Source: Thuidium tamariscinum
Lineage: Eukaryota > Streptophyta > Bryopsida > Hypnales > Thuidiaceae
Direction of reading: 5' to 3'
Length of the DNA stretch: 64,000 nucleotides
Assembly (NCBI GenBank): GCA_947034885.2
Contig: OX344754.2
Location: 15,394,501 to 15,458,500 of the forward strand
Shown: piece after piece, positions 15,841 through 27,222 of the stretch
Position numbering within the stretch: the stretch's first letter is position 1
How the letters are laid out: each line of letters opens with the position of its first letter
Program-made: the position numbers and the translations under genes
The notes under the pieces: generated by a model
What the model was told of the DNA's origin: nothing
The model's database searches: none
Seen by the model: only the letters and a program-made list of their open reading frames with translations

Positions 15841-16356
15841 ATGAGCATGGGTTGTGATGTCGTCATGTGGCGAAGACCCGCCATGGCAGTACTGGTGCTA
15901 GCGTGTGGATCCCTCGTCTACTACCATTGCCGATTCCGCTACCTGAACGTGGTGTCCTTAATCTCGGATGTGCTCTACGTGATCACTTGGTCTCTTGCGG
16001 TTCTGGGGCTCATCTTTCGCTCCTTCAACCTCACCATCCTCCCCATGGACCCGGTCGAGTGGCAGATCTCTCCGGAGACTGCCAATTGCGTAGCAGCCAC
16101 TGTGGCCAATGTGATGGGCGCCTTGGAAAGCGTGCTCAGGGTGGCTGCTAGTGGCTCGGATAAGAAATTGTTCCTGAAGGTGGTCACGGTGTTGTACCTC
16201 TTGTCTGCGGTGGGCAGGTCTTTGGCTGGGCAGACGGTGGCTTACGCAACCTTGTGGGTAGTTTTTACGGTTCCATTCTGCATCGTGAAGTTGGTGCCCA
16301 AATCTACCAGCGAGCCTCTCATTCTGAAGCTCAGAGAAAAGATTGGGGCACGTTGA
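15841..16356 (+). CDS. Reticulon-like protein (RTNLB-type), intact copy
   Basis: Reticulons are ER membrane proteins whose paired hairpin segments bend tubules. This 171-residue product is almost only a reticulon homology domain. It starts with CDVVMWRRP (compare the DVFLWR-type start of the domain), followed by a long hydrophobic hairpin (about residues 13-65: AVLVLACGSLVYYH, VLYVITWSLAVLGLIF). A polar loop with an MDPVEWQISPE segment comes next, then SGSDKKLFLKVVTVLYLLSAVG and a second hydrophobic stretch (about 110-155), and a basic end KLREKIGAR. The start at 15841 follows an in-frame stop a few codons upstream. The gene is single-exon and lacks the N-terminal variable region of most plant reticulons. 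It is the only one of three copies here that is open. Confidence 0.75.
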   Translation: MSMGCDVVMWRRPAMAVLVLACGSLVYYHCRFRYLNVVSLISDVLYVITWSLAVLGLIFRSFNLTILPMDPVEWQISPETANCVAATVANVMGALESVLRVAASGSDKKLFLKVVTVLYLLSAVGRSLAGQTVAYATLWVVFTVPFCIVKLVPKSTSEPLILKLREKIGAR

Positions 16357-16439
16357 ACCAAGAGCTTAGATAGCCGCATGGTTTAGATTGCTTAGGTAAC
16401 TGGAATTTCTTAATTCTGATTCTGATGAACATGCGAAGG

Positions 16440-16567
16440 ACTGGCTATTGCATACGCAACCTTGCGGGTGATTTTTTACGGTTCTCTTGTGCATTCAGAA
16501 GCTTGTGCCCAACTTTACCAGCGAGCCTTCTTTTTTGAAACTTAGAGAAAATAAAGGGGCATGTTGA
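16440..16567 (+). pseudogene. Tandem partial copy of the reticulon 3' end
   Basis: The sequence from GCATACGCAACCTTG through TTTTTTACGGTTC, AGCTTGTGCCCAA and TACCAGCGAGCCT to GGGGCATGTTGAA repeats the last ~40 codons of the reticulon gene (16230-16356), with frameshifts. A shorter echo (CAAATCTACCAGCGAGCCTG) occurs again at about 16670. Similar tail fragments stand at about 36515-36570 and 46000-46066. Confidence 0.65.
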
Positions 16568-17774
16568 ATCAAGAGCTTTAACTGGAATTTTGTCAGTTCG
16601 TGTCCTCATGAGCATGGAGGCCTTTGGCAGGAGCACCTGTCGCATTTCCCCCCTCTCCTTTAGGAATCTCAAATCTACCAGCGAGCCTGTGGAGAATTAA
16701 ATGTACGTTTCTGGAATATTTTAGTTTGCATCCTGATAAGTTTGAAACTGGGCTGAAGAAATGTTTCCGAGTTCTGGAGTTCCAGGGCTTGCCAGGTCGT
16801 GTCGTAACCTTCAGAAAAAGTTGACATTTTGAGATGTTCATCATGTACCTTGAGTATTTGATGGATGTGCTGCATCTTGTTATTGAAGTGAGCTATCCTG
16901 CAGTTATTTGGCCGTGCATGTTGGAGTTGCTTGCTTTGTAGTAGCCGAAATAGTCAATTTGTTCATAAAATGTCAGTTTTCAGATGAGCTCCAACCTCTT
17001 CTAGAACAAAGATTTTCCAAAATATCTTACAATTGTTTTTTCTCACATTTCCAATCCTGTTAGCTTGGCTAATGTCAGATCTCAAAAAGCTCGTGAAGTT
17101 CGCATTTCTCATTCCTGGTTCTGTTCCTGGTTTCATTCCTGGTTTTAGGGTCTCATTTTAGCTTCGATCGTTGGGGTTTGTGGGTGAGAATTTGTCTGCG
17201 CCCCTTGAAGAAGAGTCCGTCGTGCTACAATAAACACTGTTGACGAAGGAATCGTGGATGGAATCTTAAGCTACCACCAGCTAGGACAATTGCAAATAGA
17301 TCGCCACGCGTGGAATAGTGTCACTGTGTCCTAAACCGCGTTGCTCTGTGCTTTCTGCGCATCTGCTCTGTGGAGCTTTCGTGATAACAAGGCCACTCTG
17401 TAGTTGGAGCGATGAACCAAACCTTCAATTCTCAATTTCTTCGTAACTTCGTTGTCAATTTCTCCTTGCTGTGACTTGCGTGTGGCACTCTTGCTTCACT
17501 CAATCGTGCGCTTGGTTTAGGCGAGCTTTGTGCTGCGCTCTGCAAGTCACTTAATTATTGAGTCGTTGAAGCTGTTCTCGCCGGCCTTCGACGCGAGCGT
17601 TGTCGTGTAGGCGATCAGTTAGGCGACTGAAGTTTTCTCTTTGTAGGTTGAGAATGAGGGTTTGCCAGTTTGGAGTGATGATTTGACCGATCTCGCCCCT
17701 TGTCGTTAGGTCTTGCTTTCGATTTGGATCGACGTTTGTGCGCAACAACAGGGCATTGCTTCCACCCTCGGGAA

Positions 17775-17782
17775 TACATAAA
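17775..17782 (+). promoter_or_regulatory. TATA-like box of kinase A
   Basis: TACATAAA lies 95 bases before the ATG inside CTCGGGAATACATAAATCCCG. The same position holds TATATAAA in copy B and TACATAAA in copies C and D, always about 90-95 bases upstream of the start codon. The surrounding block is conserved in all four copies. It is inferred to be the core promoter. Confidence 0.5.
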
Positions 17783-17869
17783 TCCCGTGTGTAGAACTAA
17801 TTGCAGCCATTCTCTGGTGTTCCGAGGTGCTGTTGGAGTTGTGATAATCCAGAAGTTGAGGGATTCGTC

Positions 17870-19015
17870 ATGGCAGAAAACCACGAGATTGCTGAACTGG
17901 GAGACACAATCCGCAATTGCTCTGCATCCCCCTCCTCCTCATCTGTGTATCATTCCACACGCATTGAGGGACTGTTGCAAAGCCAATCTGACTATGAAAC
18001 AGCCCTTGATTTCGAGATCGCCGCCTCAAAGGATCATTGGAGTGAGCTCCAGCAGGCTTCCAGTGTAGTAGGGGACTCCAGTGGCGGAGAGAAGGGGAGA
18101 GCTCATCTGACCAACAAAGAGATTGTGTTGAGTCTGCAGAGGCAGTTTCCCCAAACAGGAACATTCTTTGAGGACTTTGGTGATTCTTTAGTGTTGGGCA
18201 AGAAGATTGCCGAGGGAGCCCAGGCGGAAATCTTCGAAGCCACGGTGAAGGGATCTCCGTACAAGTTCGTGCTGAAGGTGTTCAAGGAGGGCTCCTCGGT
18301 GCTGGAGCTTCAGAAGCAATGGCCTCTCGGAATGCTCAACAAATGTGCTGGCGTGTATCCCGGATGTTCTTGGGTCCTCGCGGGCACGGCGGTGCTGAAC
18401 GGGAGGTTTGCATTTCAGATGCACCAATGTGCAGGTGACTTGCGGAAGCTCATTGACAAGAGAATGGAGCGCAACAGCAACCGATTTCGTGCTCCTTTCT
18501 CTGACTGGGAACTTGAAGGGAACATGTTGAATATTGCACAGGGGATGCAGTTCTTACACGAGGACAACATTGTGCACAGGGACCTGAAAGCTTCCAATGT
18601 ACTCATATACACATTTGGAGAGTATCAACTAGAAGATTTTGATTCACTTTCTCATAGTTCGTATAATTGTTTAGTAGCAGATTATGAGTGCTCGGTGGGA
18701 GTGGTGGGGACAGGGTTTTGGAGGGCTCCAGAAATATTGGAAGGTGTGAAAGCTCGCAAGATCACACCTGATTTATTCACCAAGGAAGCTGATGTTTATG
18801 GATTCGCAATGACTTGCTATGAAATGATCACTGGTAAACTTCCTTTCGAGGGTGTTAGATTGAATAACTATGATGTGGTTCTTCGAGGGGATAGGCCAAC
18901 ACTACCTAAAGAGACTAAACCTTGGATCAAGACTTTGTTGAGTAGATGTTGGCATTCAAGTCCAAAAGAAAGACCTAGCTTTGAGAAAATAGTCAAGTGC
19001 ATTATAATGCATTAG
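17870..19015 (+). CDS. Protein kinase, TKL-like, with DYE in place of DFG (copy A)
   Basis: Single exon, 381 residues. The N-terminal ~100 residues are a family-specific region (MAENHEIAELG, Ser-rich ASPSSSS, then a probable helix ALDFEIAASKDHWSELQQ) that I cannot assign. The kinase domain spans about 107-379. It has a degenerate glycine loop KIAEGAQAEIF with one of the three usual glycines, VLKVF with the ATP lysine at 136, VHRDLKASN with catalytic Asp238, Lys240 and Asn243, DYE at 271-273 where DFG is usual, WRAPE at 284-288, DVYGFAMTCYEMITGKLPF, and ERPSF near the end. The catalytic lysine, HRD and metal-binding Asp are all kept, so some activity is possible. The ATG at 17870 is the first Met shared by all four copies. 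Substrates are unknown. Confidence 0.88.
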   Translation: MAENHEIAELGDTIRNCSASPSSSSVYHSTRIEGLLQSQSDYETALDFEIAASKDHWSELQQASSVVGDSSGGEKGRAHLTNKEIVLSLQRQFPQTGTFFEDFGDSLVLGKKIAEGAQAEIFEATVKGSPYKFVLKVFKEGSSVLELQKQWPLGMLNKCAGVYPGCSWVLAGTAVLNGRFAFQMHQCAGDLRKLIDKRMERNSNRFRAPFSDWELEGNMLNIAQGMQFLHEDNIVHRDLKASNVLIYTFGEYQLEDFDSLSHSSYNCLVADYECSVGVVGTGFWRAPEILEGVKARKITPDLFTKEADVYGFAMTCYEMITGKLPFEGVRLNNYDVVLRGDRPTLPKETKPWIKTLLSRCWHSSPKERPSFEKIVKCIIMH

Positions 19016-20192
19016 ATGTAGGATAAGTCCAATTTAAAGGATTTTAATATATTGGAAACATAAAAGGACTTTCATATTGTTTGCATTAACATATTTAGAG
19101 ATCATGCTTTATTTGATGTGTCTTCATTTTTTGGTGGCATCTTGATATTCCCTTTGTCTCTTTTTAAATCATTTTTTAATTGAGTTTGAAAAACATTCTA
19201 GATAGTATAGGTGAAATATTTCCAAAACTTCTTGCAAATAAAAAAGTGTGCAAACAAATAATATCTTTGATGCAAATTGATGTGTAATACATGTAAATGA
19301 TGCGACAAAAAATATGTTTCAACTTAGTGAGTTCAAGTAAATGAAGTTGTGGATGAGTCCAAAATGATGTCGCCCAAGGATGATAAATATTAGGTTTTCC
19401 TAAACTACTAAGTCTTATAGTACCTAGTCACATCAAATTTGCTCTTGCAAGAAATTGTAAATTCTATAAGGTTGGCTTCTATATTTATTGGAATGGAAAA
19501 ATAACTTCTAAGGTTTTTTTGGGTTGAATGATTGTTACAGAGTTCAATAATACCTTTTCTTTTATGAGAATAGAAAGAAATTGCACTCCAGAATTAGGTT
19601 TGCCCTATTGTCTTGAAATGCTATGTTCAAAAAGAAGTTCAAAAGGCAACCCCAAAAATATCACAAAAAATTGAAATTGTTCAATTTTCTATTTTTTTTT
19701 CCAAGGATCATAAACTTTGTATTTCAACTTAGTAGGTACAAGAAAGTAAAGAGTTGAATGCCCTCTAAATGTTGCAACCCTTCTCTTCTAGAATTGTAGT
19801 CAAGTGGATATTAAAGAAACTTTTTTGAATTTTTTCTAAAAAATTTTTGCATCATGAACTCAAGTCTTCATATAGAAAAATTGCGCATAAAAATGCATTG
19901 TATGGCTATAAAATATAAACTAAATACTTTGTCTCATTTAACACATATTTCAAATGCATGGGCATTAAGATAGAAAGCAATGGTTCATATTACAACCTAT
20001 AGTCAACAATGCTAGTATGTGAGTATGAAAATGCGAGCATGTGGATAGTATTTACTATCATTCTAGGTTAGTTATATGCTTTTCCAACTTTAGAAGTTGG
20101 AAAAGATGTAAGCATTATTACCTTAAGAATTAGGAGATAGTCCAAATTTCTCAAATTGTAAAGATGTATTATAAATTGTCACACATGGTAAC

Positions 20193-20231
<39 letters not shown>

Positions 20232-21735
20232 TTAACCCCTTAGGTTCCTTGACTATGTTTATTCCAAAAGCAATCAAAAATTGCCATTTCTAATACCAAT
20301 ACCAAAAAAACTTAGAAAATACTTTTTGAAATTTGTAACCACTAGGATCTTGTAGTAAATTGGTTTGAGAACATGCGTAAAAAATCTAGAGGTTTCCACA
20401 AAGTAGATTGCAAGATATTAGTGTTTGAATGCTCAAAAATAATTTTTTTTTGCTCTTCAAAAAACAAGGCAACCGCTCTTCAACACTCAACAATCATATG
20501 AAAAATAGTTGAAAAAGGTTCTAATTATGTGGAATCATTGTTGAGGCCAAATATGGTACTTGCCTAATAAATTTCAAGTTATTTTTTAAGTTGTACAACA
20601 TATAGGAAAGAAATAGTAAGTAGAAGGAAGTAGCAAATGATTCAAAATACAAAATTGTTAATAATTCCTTTAAGGAATTGAAAAATGTCATTCCCAATGG
20701 TTGCAATGGTGTGATAAAAAATTTACATCCTATAATTTATTTTTTTAAATATTGAAAATTGAATAAAATAAAGGACTTCAAATTTTATTTTAGAGTACAG
20801 AATCCATAATTGTCTGCAAACAAAAACTCCTCATAACCTTTGACAATTTGACTCATTCATGAAATTGAATGATTTAAAGCTTTCTATATGAACATAAATG
20901 AAGAAAATCAATTTCAAATTTTAGTTTTTGAAAAAAAAAAAAATTTCAAATCTAACCAAAGGCCCAAAATGCCCAGTCACAAAAAGAAGTAACATATTAG
21001 GCCATGACTTTTGACTCGTATTTCCAAATGTCATAAATTTTAGTGCATTTGAAAGATATTCCTCCTCTCTACATTGCAATAAAATTTGGGCTTGCAATAT
21101 GGAAATCTCTAGTCACATAAACCTGTCCAAAATTGCTAGGTATATTGCCAAATTTAGCAAGCTAGTCCATTAGGGAATAATATTGAATTCAAAAAAGAGT
21201 TGTAAATATAATATAGAAATTGCATTTATGTTATTACATGCACTTCTATACTAAGTAATATTTTTCAAAAAAATTAAAATCAAAAAGATTAAAAGTCACT
21301 AATAAAATTAATTGCATATTTTGTATTTATAATTTCTACAAGATATTATTTCTCTTAAACTTTCAAAAACTAAATTTTAATTTTTCAAAGGTTGTTTTAT
21401 TAAAAGGTTATTGAATAGGTCTTCTTTTTAAAATGGAGATGTAAATTTTGGAGGTCAAGTACAAGTATTCTTTGAACATTATAATATTTGCAAAGAAATG
21501 TATATTGTATCAATGTTAATTTCTTATTAAAGCTATTCAAATTTGAAGCCCTAAATCTCCTTTAAATATTTGCAACATAAGCAAGAAAAATCTTCATCTC
21601 TATTTTTTTTAAACAAATCCTATTGGCAGAGCCTTTGGTTAATTTGTTTCTTTACATCCTTCCAAAACTTACAGTGAATATCTCCATTGCTTGTATGTTC
21701 AATGTACCTCAAATTCAAAATATAGGTACTTTCTA
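19016..21735. other. AT-rich kinase 3' flank, no gene
   Basis: Non-coding AT-rich DNA collinear with 50212-53365. The (AAT)n microsatellite at 20193-20230 has its counterpart at about 51813-51859. It contains no frame with coding character. Confidence 0.6.
20193..20230. repeat. (AAT)n microsatellite
   Basis: About 12-13 AAT units. The paralogous array at 51813-51859 is slightly longer and interrupted. Confidence 0.95.
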
Positions 21736-22099
21736 GCCCTTCCAAATAATGAAGTTTTGTTTTTTAACCTTTTTAGAAGAAAGTATGTATGTTCTAAAAC
21801 TTGTGAAATTTAACCCCTAAATGCCCAACACACCAAAATCTAGTGTTTACAAAACTTTGAAGTTAAAGAAAACCTAACTAAGTTTATAGTTTTAGAAGTT
21901 GTATTTTTGAAGAATTCTTTTTGAAGTCTACTTTAAGCATCAAAAAAACAATCTTGAAAATGATTGACTATGATTTTTCCAATACAACATTTTGTGCAAG
22001 GGTATCCATTGCAATCTTGACCTTTTCTAGTCTTAAGGGCTCTTGGAAATGAGCCTCAAATACATTAGGTGCAGGGATTTTTTTTTTGGCCTTCTGGTG

Positions 22100-22515
22100 C
22101 CAGTTTGCACCAAGAGATGATGTCGGGCGAACATGCAATGAAGAAAAGGTGGATGAAAAGAGGACTTTGTCGCCACGCTGGCGGGTGACGTTCAGTAGCC
22201 GGAGCGAGTTTGCGGTTGAAGGTTACATCCTGCAAGTCCGTGTCGCCAGGGCTTTAGGGTTACAACCCCTCCTCTGTGTTCTTTATCGCCCACTACTTCC
22301 TATATTTGCTTCGGGCGGCCGTGCAGTACCACATTTCATCGCCATTGCTGCTATCTTCCGTGCGAACTTATCGCCTTCAGTTCCACCCATGAAGCGCATA
22401 TTGTCGCCACAATTGACTGAGAGAGTGCTCATAAGTTCGCCACCGCAGGCGAGAGTGGGGCTTTATGGTTCGCCTAGAGGCCGTGGTAGTGGAGAGCATT
22501 TTCATAGTATAGCCT
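22100..22515. repeat. Left subterminal TCGCC motif cluster of the hAT element
   Basis: At least eight (A/G/T)TCGCC occurrences lie in about 400 bases (for example TCGCCACG, TCGCCAGG, TCGCCCAC, TCGCCATT, TCGCCTTC), with a few in inverse orientation (GGCGAA, GGCGAG). A matching cluster lies at 27520-27790. Such subterminal repeats bind hAT transposases in known elements; here this is inference. A long open frame in this stretch (22086-22529) is probably incidental. Confidence 0.55.
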
Positions 22516-22801
22516 TGTTGCTAGCGTAGGGATCGAGAGAAGAGTGGAATTGCAAGGACCGTTCTTTCTTTATACTCCATGATTTCCATATTGCGTGAGA
22601 TTAATTACGAGGGTTTGGCTGTTATGGATCAGCACTGACCCATTGATCGCAGAATCAAGGTTACTCAATTTATATTGGCATCATTTGTTACGTTTCGTTT
22701 ATGCATGATTTGTGTTTACGGTGTTGATGCAATTGTAGCAACTTCTCTTATTGTATGTGACCATTACTTCAATTCGTTTTCGTTTTTCCCTTTGGTGCTC
22801 G

Positions 22802-25800
22802 ATGGGGTCTTCTGATGAGGGCTCTGCGGATGATGTTGTAGGCAAAGCGGTGCGAGCTGCTAATCGAGCTAGATGTGCAAAGAAGAAGGCGGAGAAGGCT
22901 GCGTCCGAAGCTCTCAAACTTGCACGGCAGAAGATGAAACGCAAGGCCAAAGCTATAGAACTACGGAAGACCAATGCAGCGAGGAAAACAATGAGGTCTT
23001 ATTACGAGTGTAGCCGAGGTGCTGGTGGTGGCCAGCCGCTTGCATTGGTGTTCGATGGTTCATTTCGCGATGTGCCCGGAGCAAAGCCCAACTCTACTGA
23101 AGAGTATCCTAGTACGGAGTCCAGTGGCGAATTGCAACCACGAAAGGAGAGCCAAAGTGTATCTATTGATACAGAGAGCATCCCTGGCTCATCTTCAGGT
23201 TCGGGAGACACAAAAATCTTGAGCTGTAAGTCTCCGTTGATCACCGTCTCTTCAGAGTCCGACCCTACTAATGTCAAGGATTTGGTTGAAGTGCTAGATG
23301 AATCAGATAGCTCCGAGGATGATTCAGACTCTGAGTCTCTTCCTTTGAAGGATGGAGCAACACCATCCAAAACGTGTGCAAAGCGATCAGCGACACAGAG
23401 AAGATACGATAGACATCGGAAATTCCAAACAGTATGGGCGGCGAAGCTTCCCTGGGCAGAGGGAATCATGGCCACAGATGGCATTCTTCACATGGTGCAG
23501 TGTAAGGTGTGCACTACTTTGGAGAGGAAGCCTTGTATCATGGCTCCGAAGTCAGATATTCAAACATGACGGTAAGCGGATCGCTAAGAAAGATATGCCG
23601 CAACTAAAGGTCAAAGCTGGAGAGCAGTATGTAGCTACGCAATGTCGGCATAGAAAGAACCTTCGTTTGTACTCTGCACGTCCTCCACCAACGGTGTTAG
23701 AGCAGATCAACAACTGCACCACATTGGAAGCGCATAAAAAATGGGTCCAATTCGCTACTCTTTTCCAACTTTTGAGTGAGGGTCATCCTATGGTAGAGTA
23801 TGAATCAAGAGTCCGTTTGTACAAATTTTTAAATGTGCCTGATCTTCCCGTCGCACACTGGTGCGATAATTCCGGATGGACGATGTCTGGTTATATGTAC
23901 AATCAGGTTGTCTCGGAGATGAAAAGATTGATTTCGGCAGCCCGCTACATTGCCGTGACTGTAGACGAAGTCACAACTGTGAACAACACTAGTTATTTAT
24001 CTGTCCATGTGTATATTGTTCAAGACTGGGTACGGGTGCCTTTGCTAGTGTCATTAGAACGTGTTGATTGTGCACCAAATGCAGAGAATTTGACGAAGTT
24101 GATCATAGATGCCGTGGGTACTAGAAGGGGATTAGATTCTGAAAGCATTGCCCAGAAGCTTCTGAGTTTCGGTGCCGACGGTGCATCGACACTGCAAGGG
24201 AACAGGTCTGGGGTTACCATGCAGATTAAAGAGAAAAATGCTCCATTCGTTATGGGAGTCCATTGTGTTGCGCATCGTTGCAACCTCACTTTCAAGGCCT
24301 TGTCCAACCTCGGTATTTTCAACAACATCGAGAAAGTACTAAACGTCACTCATGCATACTTTTCAAAGAGCCCTAAACGGTTTGCAGAGTTCAGACAGTT
24401 GGCTGAATTGACAGAAATGAAAGGGTTGAAGATGTTGCGAAATGTGCAAACCCGATGGGTGAGCCTCATTGAGCCTCTTCGGAGGCTTCTATCGGAGTAT
24501 CGCACCCTCATATACAAGATGACAACAGATTTGGATGAAAACGTGAAGGCAGAGGTAAGTTTATAAAGGTCTCCATTTCCACTTCTTTCTTTAAGAAAAA
24601 AAAATTTAATTAGTTGAATTTGGTGTTGTCTGTCTGCTACCTCTTTGGTTTCCTGAGAAGGATCTCGATTTTGGTTATCGATTGCAATTTTTGTATGCTT
24701 CTTTATTTTAGCATATTTTTAGTTCATCATCAACTCTTCTGAATGCTTAGTTCGGTCACCCCTACTCGATCTTTTGTGATGTTTGAGGTTTTCGATGTCT
24801 GTATATACTTGCGCAACTTTCTTGGATGCTGTTGTAGCATGCATTAGAATCGGCCAATTGCAGTTCAATTATTTAGACTGTCAATCCTTAATGTCTTTAA
24901 GACCAGGAACCAAATTAAAACTAACATTGTTTATGTATGTAAATAGGCTTGCCTGGTGCTTTTACTTGATCCATATCCACTGCTTGGGATGTGTGCCTTA
25001 TTACCGCTACTAGAAGCCATTAACACACTCGTGAACTTTGCGCAAAAGAGAGATGTGTACATCTGTGATTTCGTGGCAGCAGTGAAGGTATGTCAAGGAT
25101 CCCTATATTGAATGTATGAAGACCAGGTCACATGTTTTAACACAGACGAATTCTGGAGTTTCAACAACCTGTTAGACTGCAGCCACGAGCAGATTCACTT
25201 GAAGTGGATCACGCATGCTAGTAGTGACGATTCAACGATTTTGTCGTTTGTTTGTCACGGTGAGCAAATCTCTGCTGAGCACAAAGGTGCATCGGTAGAC
25301 AAGGAGGTTTGGGCTTCTTTACTTGCCAAAGTAAAGATGGAATGCATAGGTTAGTAAAGTCCTTCACTTTCTCATTTCATTACTTAGTGTTTGGTCACTT
25401 TGGTGGAAATTCTTTCCCATTTTATGCATTGATGTTGTTTTTCATTCTAATTATGACTTCTCAGTGATTCCATTGCTGGAGTATTCCCCATTTTTTGGAT
25501 TGGCATCCCTTTCACTTGTGATTAATGGTTATCAATATCGTGTGCTTTGTTAAAAGATCGATCGTCAAGTTTATTAAACCAGGCTAACATGATTCTCTGT
25601 GTTAAGTTGTTTTGACCAAGCATTCTATAAATCATTCGAAAGACGAATTTTGGTTCTAAAGAACGATCCATTTAAACTGCTTGCCTCATATAATACTTAT
25701 AGTCATGAATTCAGTAATTCAGTATGAATTCCAAACATGACTAGTTGTCGATCAGACATATAGGAGGTAGATCGATCTGTATGTCGATCAGACTATTGCA

Positions 25801-27222
25801 GCAGATGATCGATCGGTAGATCGATTTGTATGTCGATCAGACTATTGCAGCAGATGATCGATCTGCCTTCTGTTTTTGTTTTTACTCTTGATCATAGAGC
25901 TGAAGATAGCCAACTTAATTAGTTACATATTTTTCAAACAATTGTAAAACACTAAGTATAACTCAAATGCTAAGTACTATGATTGTCAATCCATTCTACG
26001 AAAGTCCAGGCAGAGACCTTCAAATTCAGAATCTGCTCAGAATCGGATGCTTTCCCTCGATGTATTCTGTCGCTTAGATTTCATGGAGTAGGTTGAAGTT
26101 GAAGTGCACTGGAATCCTTGTATTTCCTAGATTCGATGAAGGTCAAGATACCTGCTGATTTGTAACAGAAGTTACGAATCAGTTTCAGATCGGTCACACG
26201 AAGTCCATCAGGTCTGGTAGGCGATGCAGTGGATCACTGTACTCAATCGGGATTCTTTTAAATCAATTAAAAAGCACAAATTTCAGATTTGTACAATTCT
26301 GCACAGATGGGGAGCTAGGGAGTGCATGAAGGAATAAAATCTCAAGTTCTAGTTGCGACTGTATCTTCGAAATCTACGTTGCTAGAGTCCGAACTTTGGC
26401 CAATGTTTTGGTTTGGCAGGTTTCCATTGCTCAAATTGCTACTATATATTTAGTTTAATTGGGTGGAAATCCAAGGTAATCATGAGTCAGAACTTCAAGT
26501 GTGACGTGTGCTCATCTCTTTGCTAGAATTTTGATTGAAGGTTGATCAATAGTTCTATATTAAATATTTTGCCTTGTGATTTTCATTGACTTTGTTGTGA
26601 ATTTGGCTTATGACCAGGTGCAGCAAGGATGCTCGTGCAAGAGTTGGACGACAGATTTCCAGATAACCATGTTATAAACGCTTTTGGGATTTTATACCCA
26701 CAATTTTGGTGTCAAGGGAGCTCAGAGGAGATGTTCGATAGGCATTTGTGTACTCTCATGCATGCATACGGCAACGGGAAAATTATCAGGGCGGGGGATA
26801 AGAAGATGCTACTGAAACCACTAATTGATCGAGCCGCTCTCATGTCTCAGCGAGGCCTATTTAAAATGTGTATGAAGTCCAACTCCCGTTCTGCTATGCT
26901 ACCACCTTATGACATCAATCCTTTGACAAAAGTGTGGCGTGTGCTTGACAGTAACAATTCTTTAACTCAAAACTTTGGGGAGTTCTTGAAATTGGCTGAA
27001 ATGGCCATAGTACATGTCATTGGCTCAGTGGAAGATGAGCGCACATTCTCAAGTGTGGGATTTTTGAAGTCCAAACTTCGAAGCAACCTTGAAGAACATA
27101 TCGAAGTAGTTGTAGGAATGTATTCCCAGCGTGTTTTCACTTTAGAAAACTTCCCCTACCAAGCTGTGTTTGACGAATGGTTTGTATCAAGTGGACGTGG
27201 CCGATATATGGCAAGCATTTAG
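22802..27222 (+). pseudogene. hAT transposase (BED-like zinc finger, RNase H-like fold, dimerisation domain), inactivated
   Basis: Exon 1 is 22802-24554, exon 2 is 24947-25349 and exon 3 is 26618-27222, with good GT-AG borders. The N-terminus is Lys/Ala- then Ser/Asp-rich. A BED-like finger follows (VQCKVCTTLERK..APKSD, then KHDGKR). The catalytic fold shows AVTVDEVTTVNNTSYLSVH (first Asp), LSFGADGASTLQGNRSG (second Asp) and MGVHCVAHRCNL. Exon 2 gives LLDPYPLLGMCALLPLLEAI. Exon 3 ends in the hAT dimerisation motif VEDERTFSSVGFLKSKLRSN. Lesions: a one-base frame change at about 23555-23565 (SDI..|IFKHDGKR), and an in-frame TGA at 25109-25111 where relatives have a sense codon (SLY-stop-MYED). 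The element is probably no longer autonomous. Confidence 0.85.
25767..25864. repeat. Two tandem 49-bp units in hAT intron 2
   Basis: GTAGATCGATCTGTATGTCG...GCAGATGATCGATCG is repeated once with two or three changes (starts 25767 and 25816). The unit is rich in GATCGATC. It lies in the long second intron of the transposase gene. Confidence 0.85.

Larger units (their letters stand above)
14543..21735 (+). repeat. Segmental duplication, copy A (reticulon + kinase + 3' flank)
   Basis: From TTCTGTTAGAA at 14543 the sequence is collinear and closely similar to 46069-53365 (copy C), including non-coding parts. Homology stops at about 21735, where the two copies continue into different DNA. Main differences by eye: copy C lacks 16103-16470, copy A lacks about 430 bp present at 50902-51335, and there are many small indels. 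Part of the block recurs as copy D from 61354, and its kinase half as copy B from about 36990. Confidence 0.85.

Noticed and set aside
20193..20230. (AAT)n array considered as a possible regulatory repeat
   Set aside because: A simple microsatellite inherited with the segmental duplication; no further evidence of function.
22086..22529. 147-codon frame at the left end of the hAT element
   Set aside because: It lies in the subterminal motif cluster, has no recognisable domain and no splice link to the transposase.
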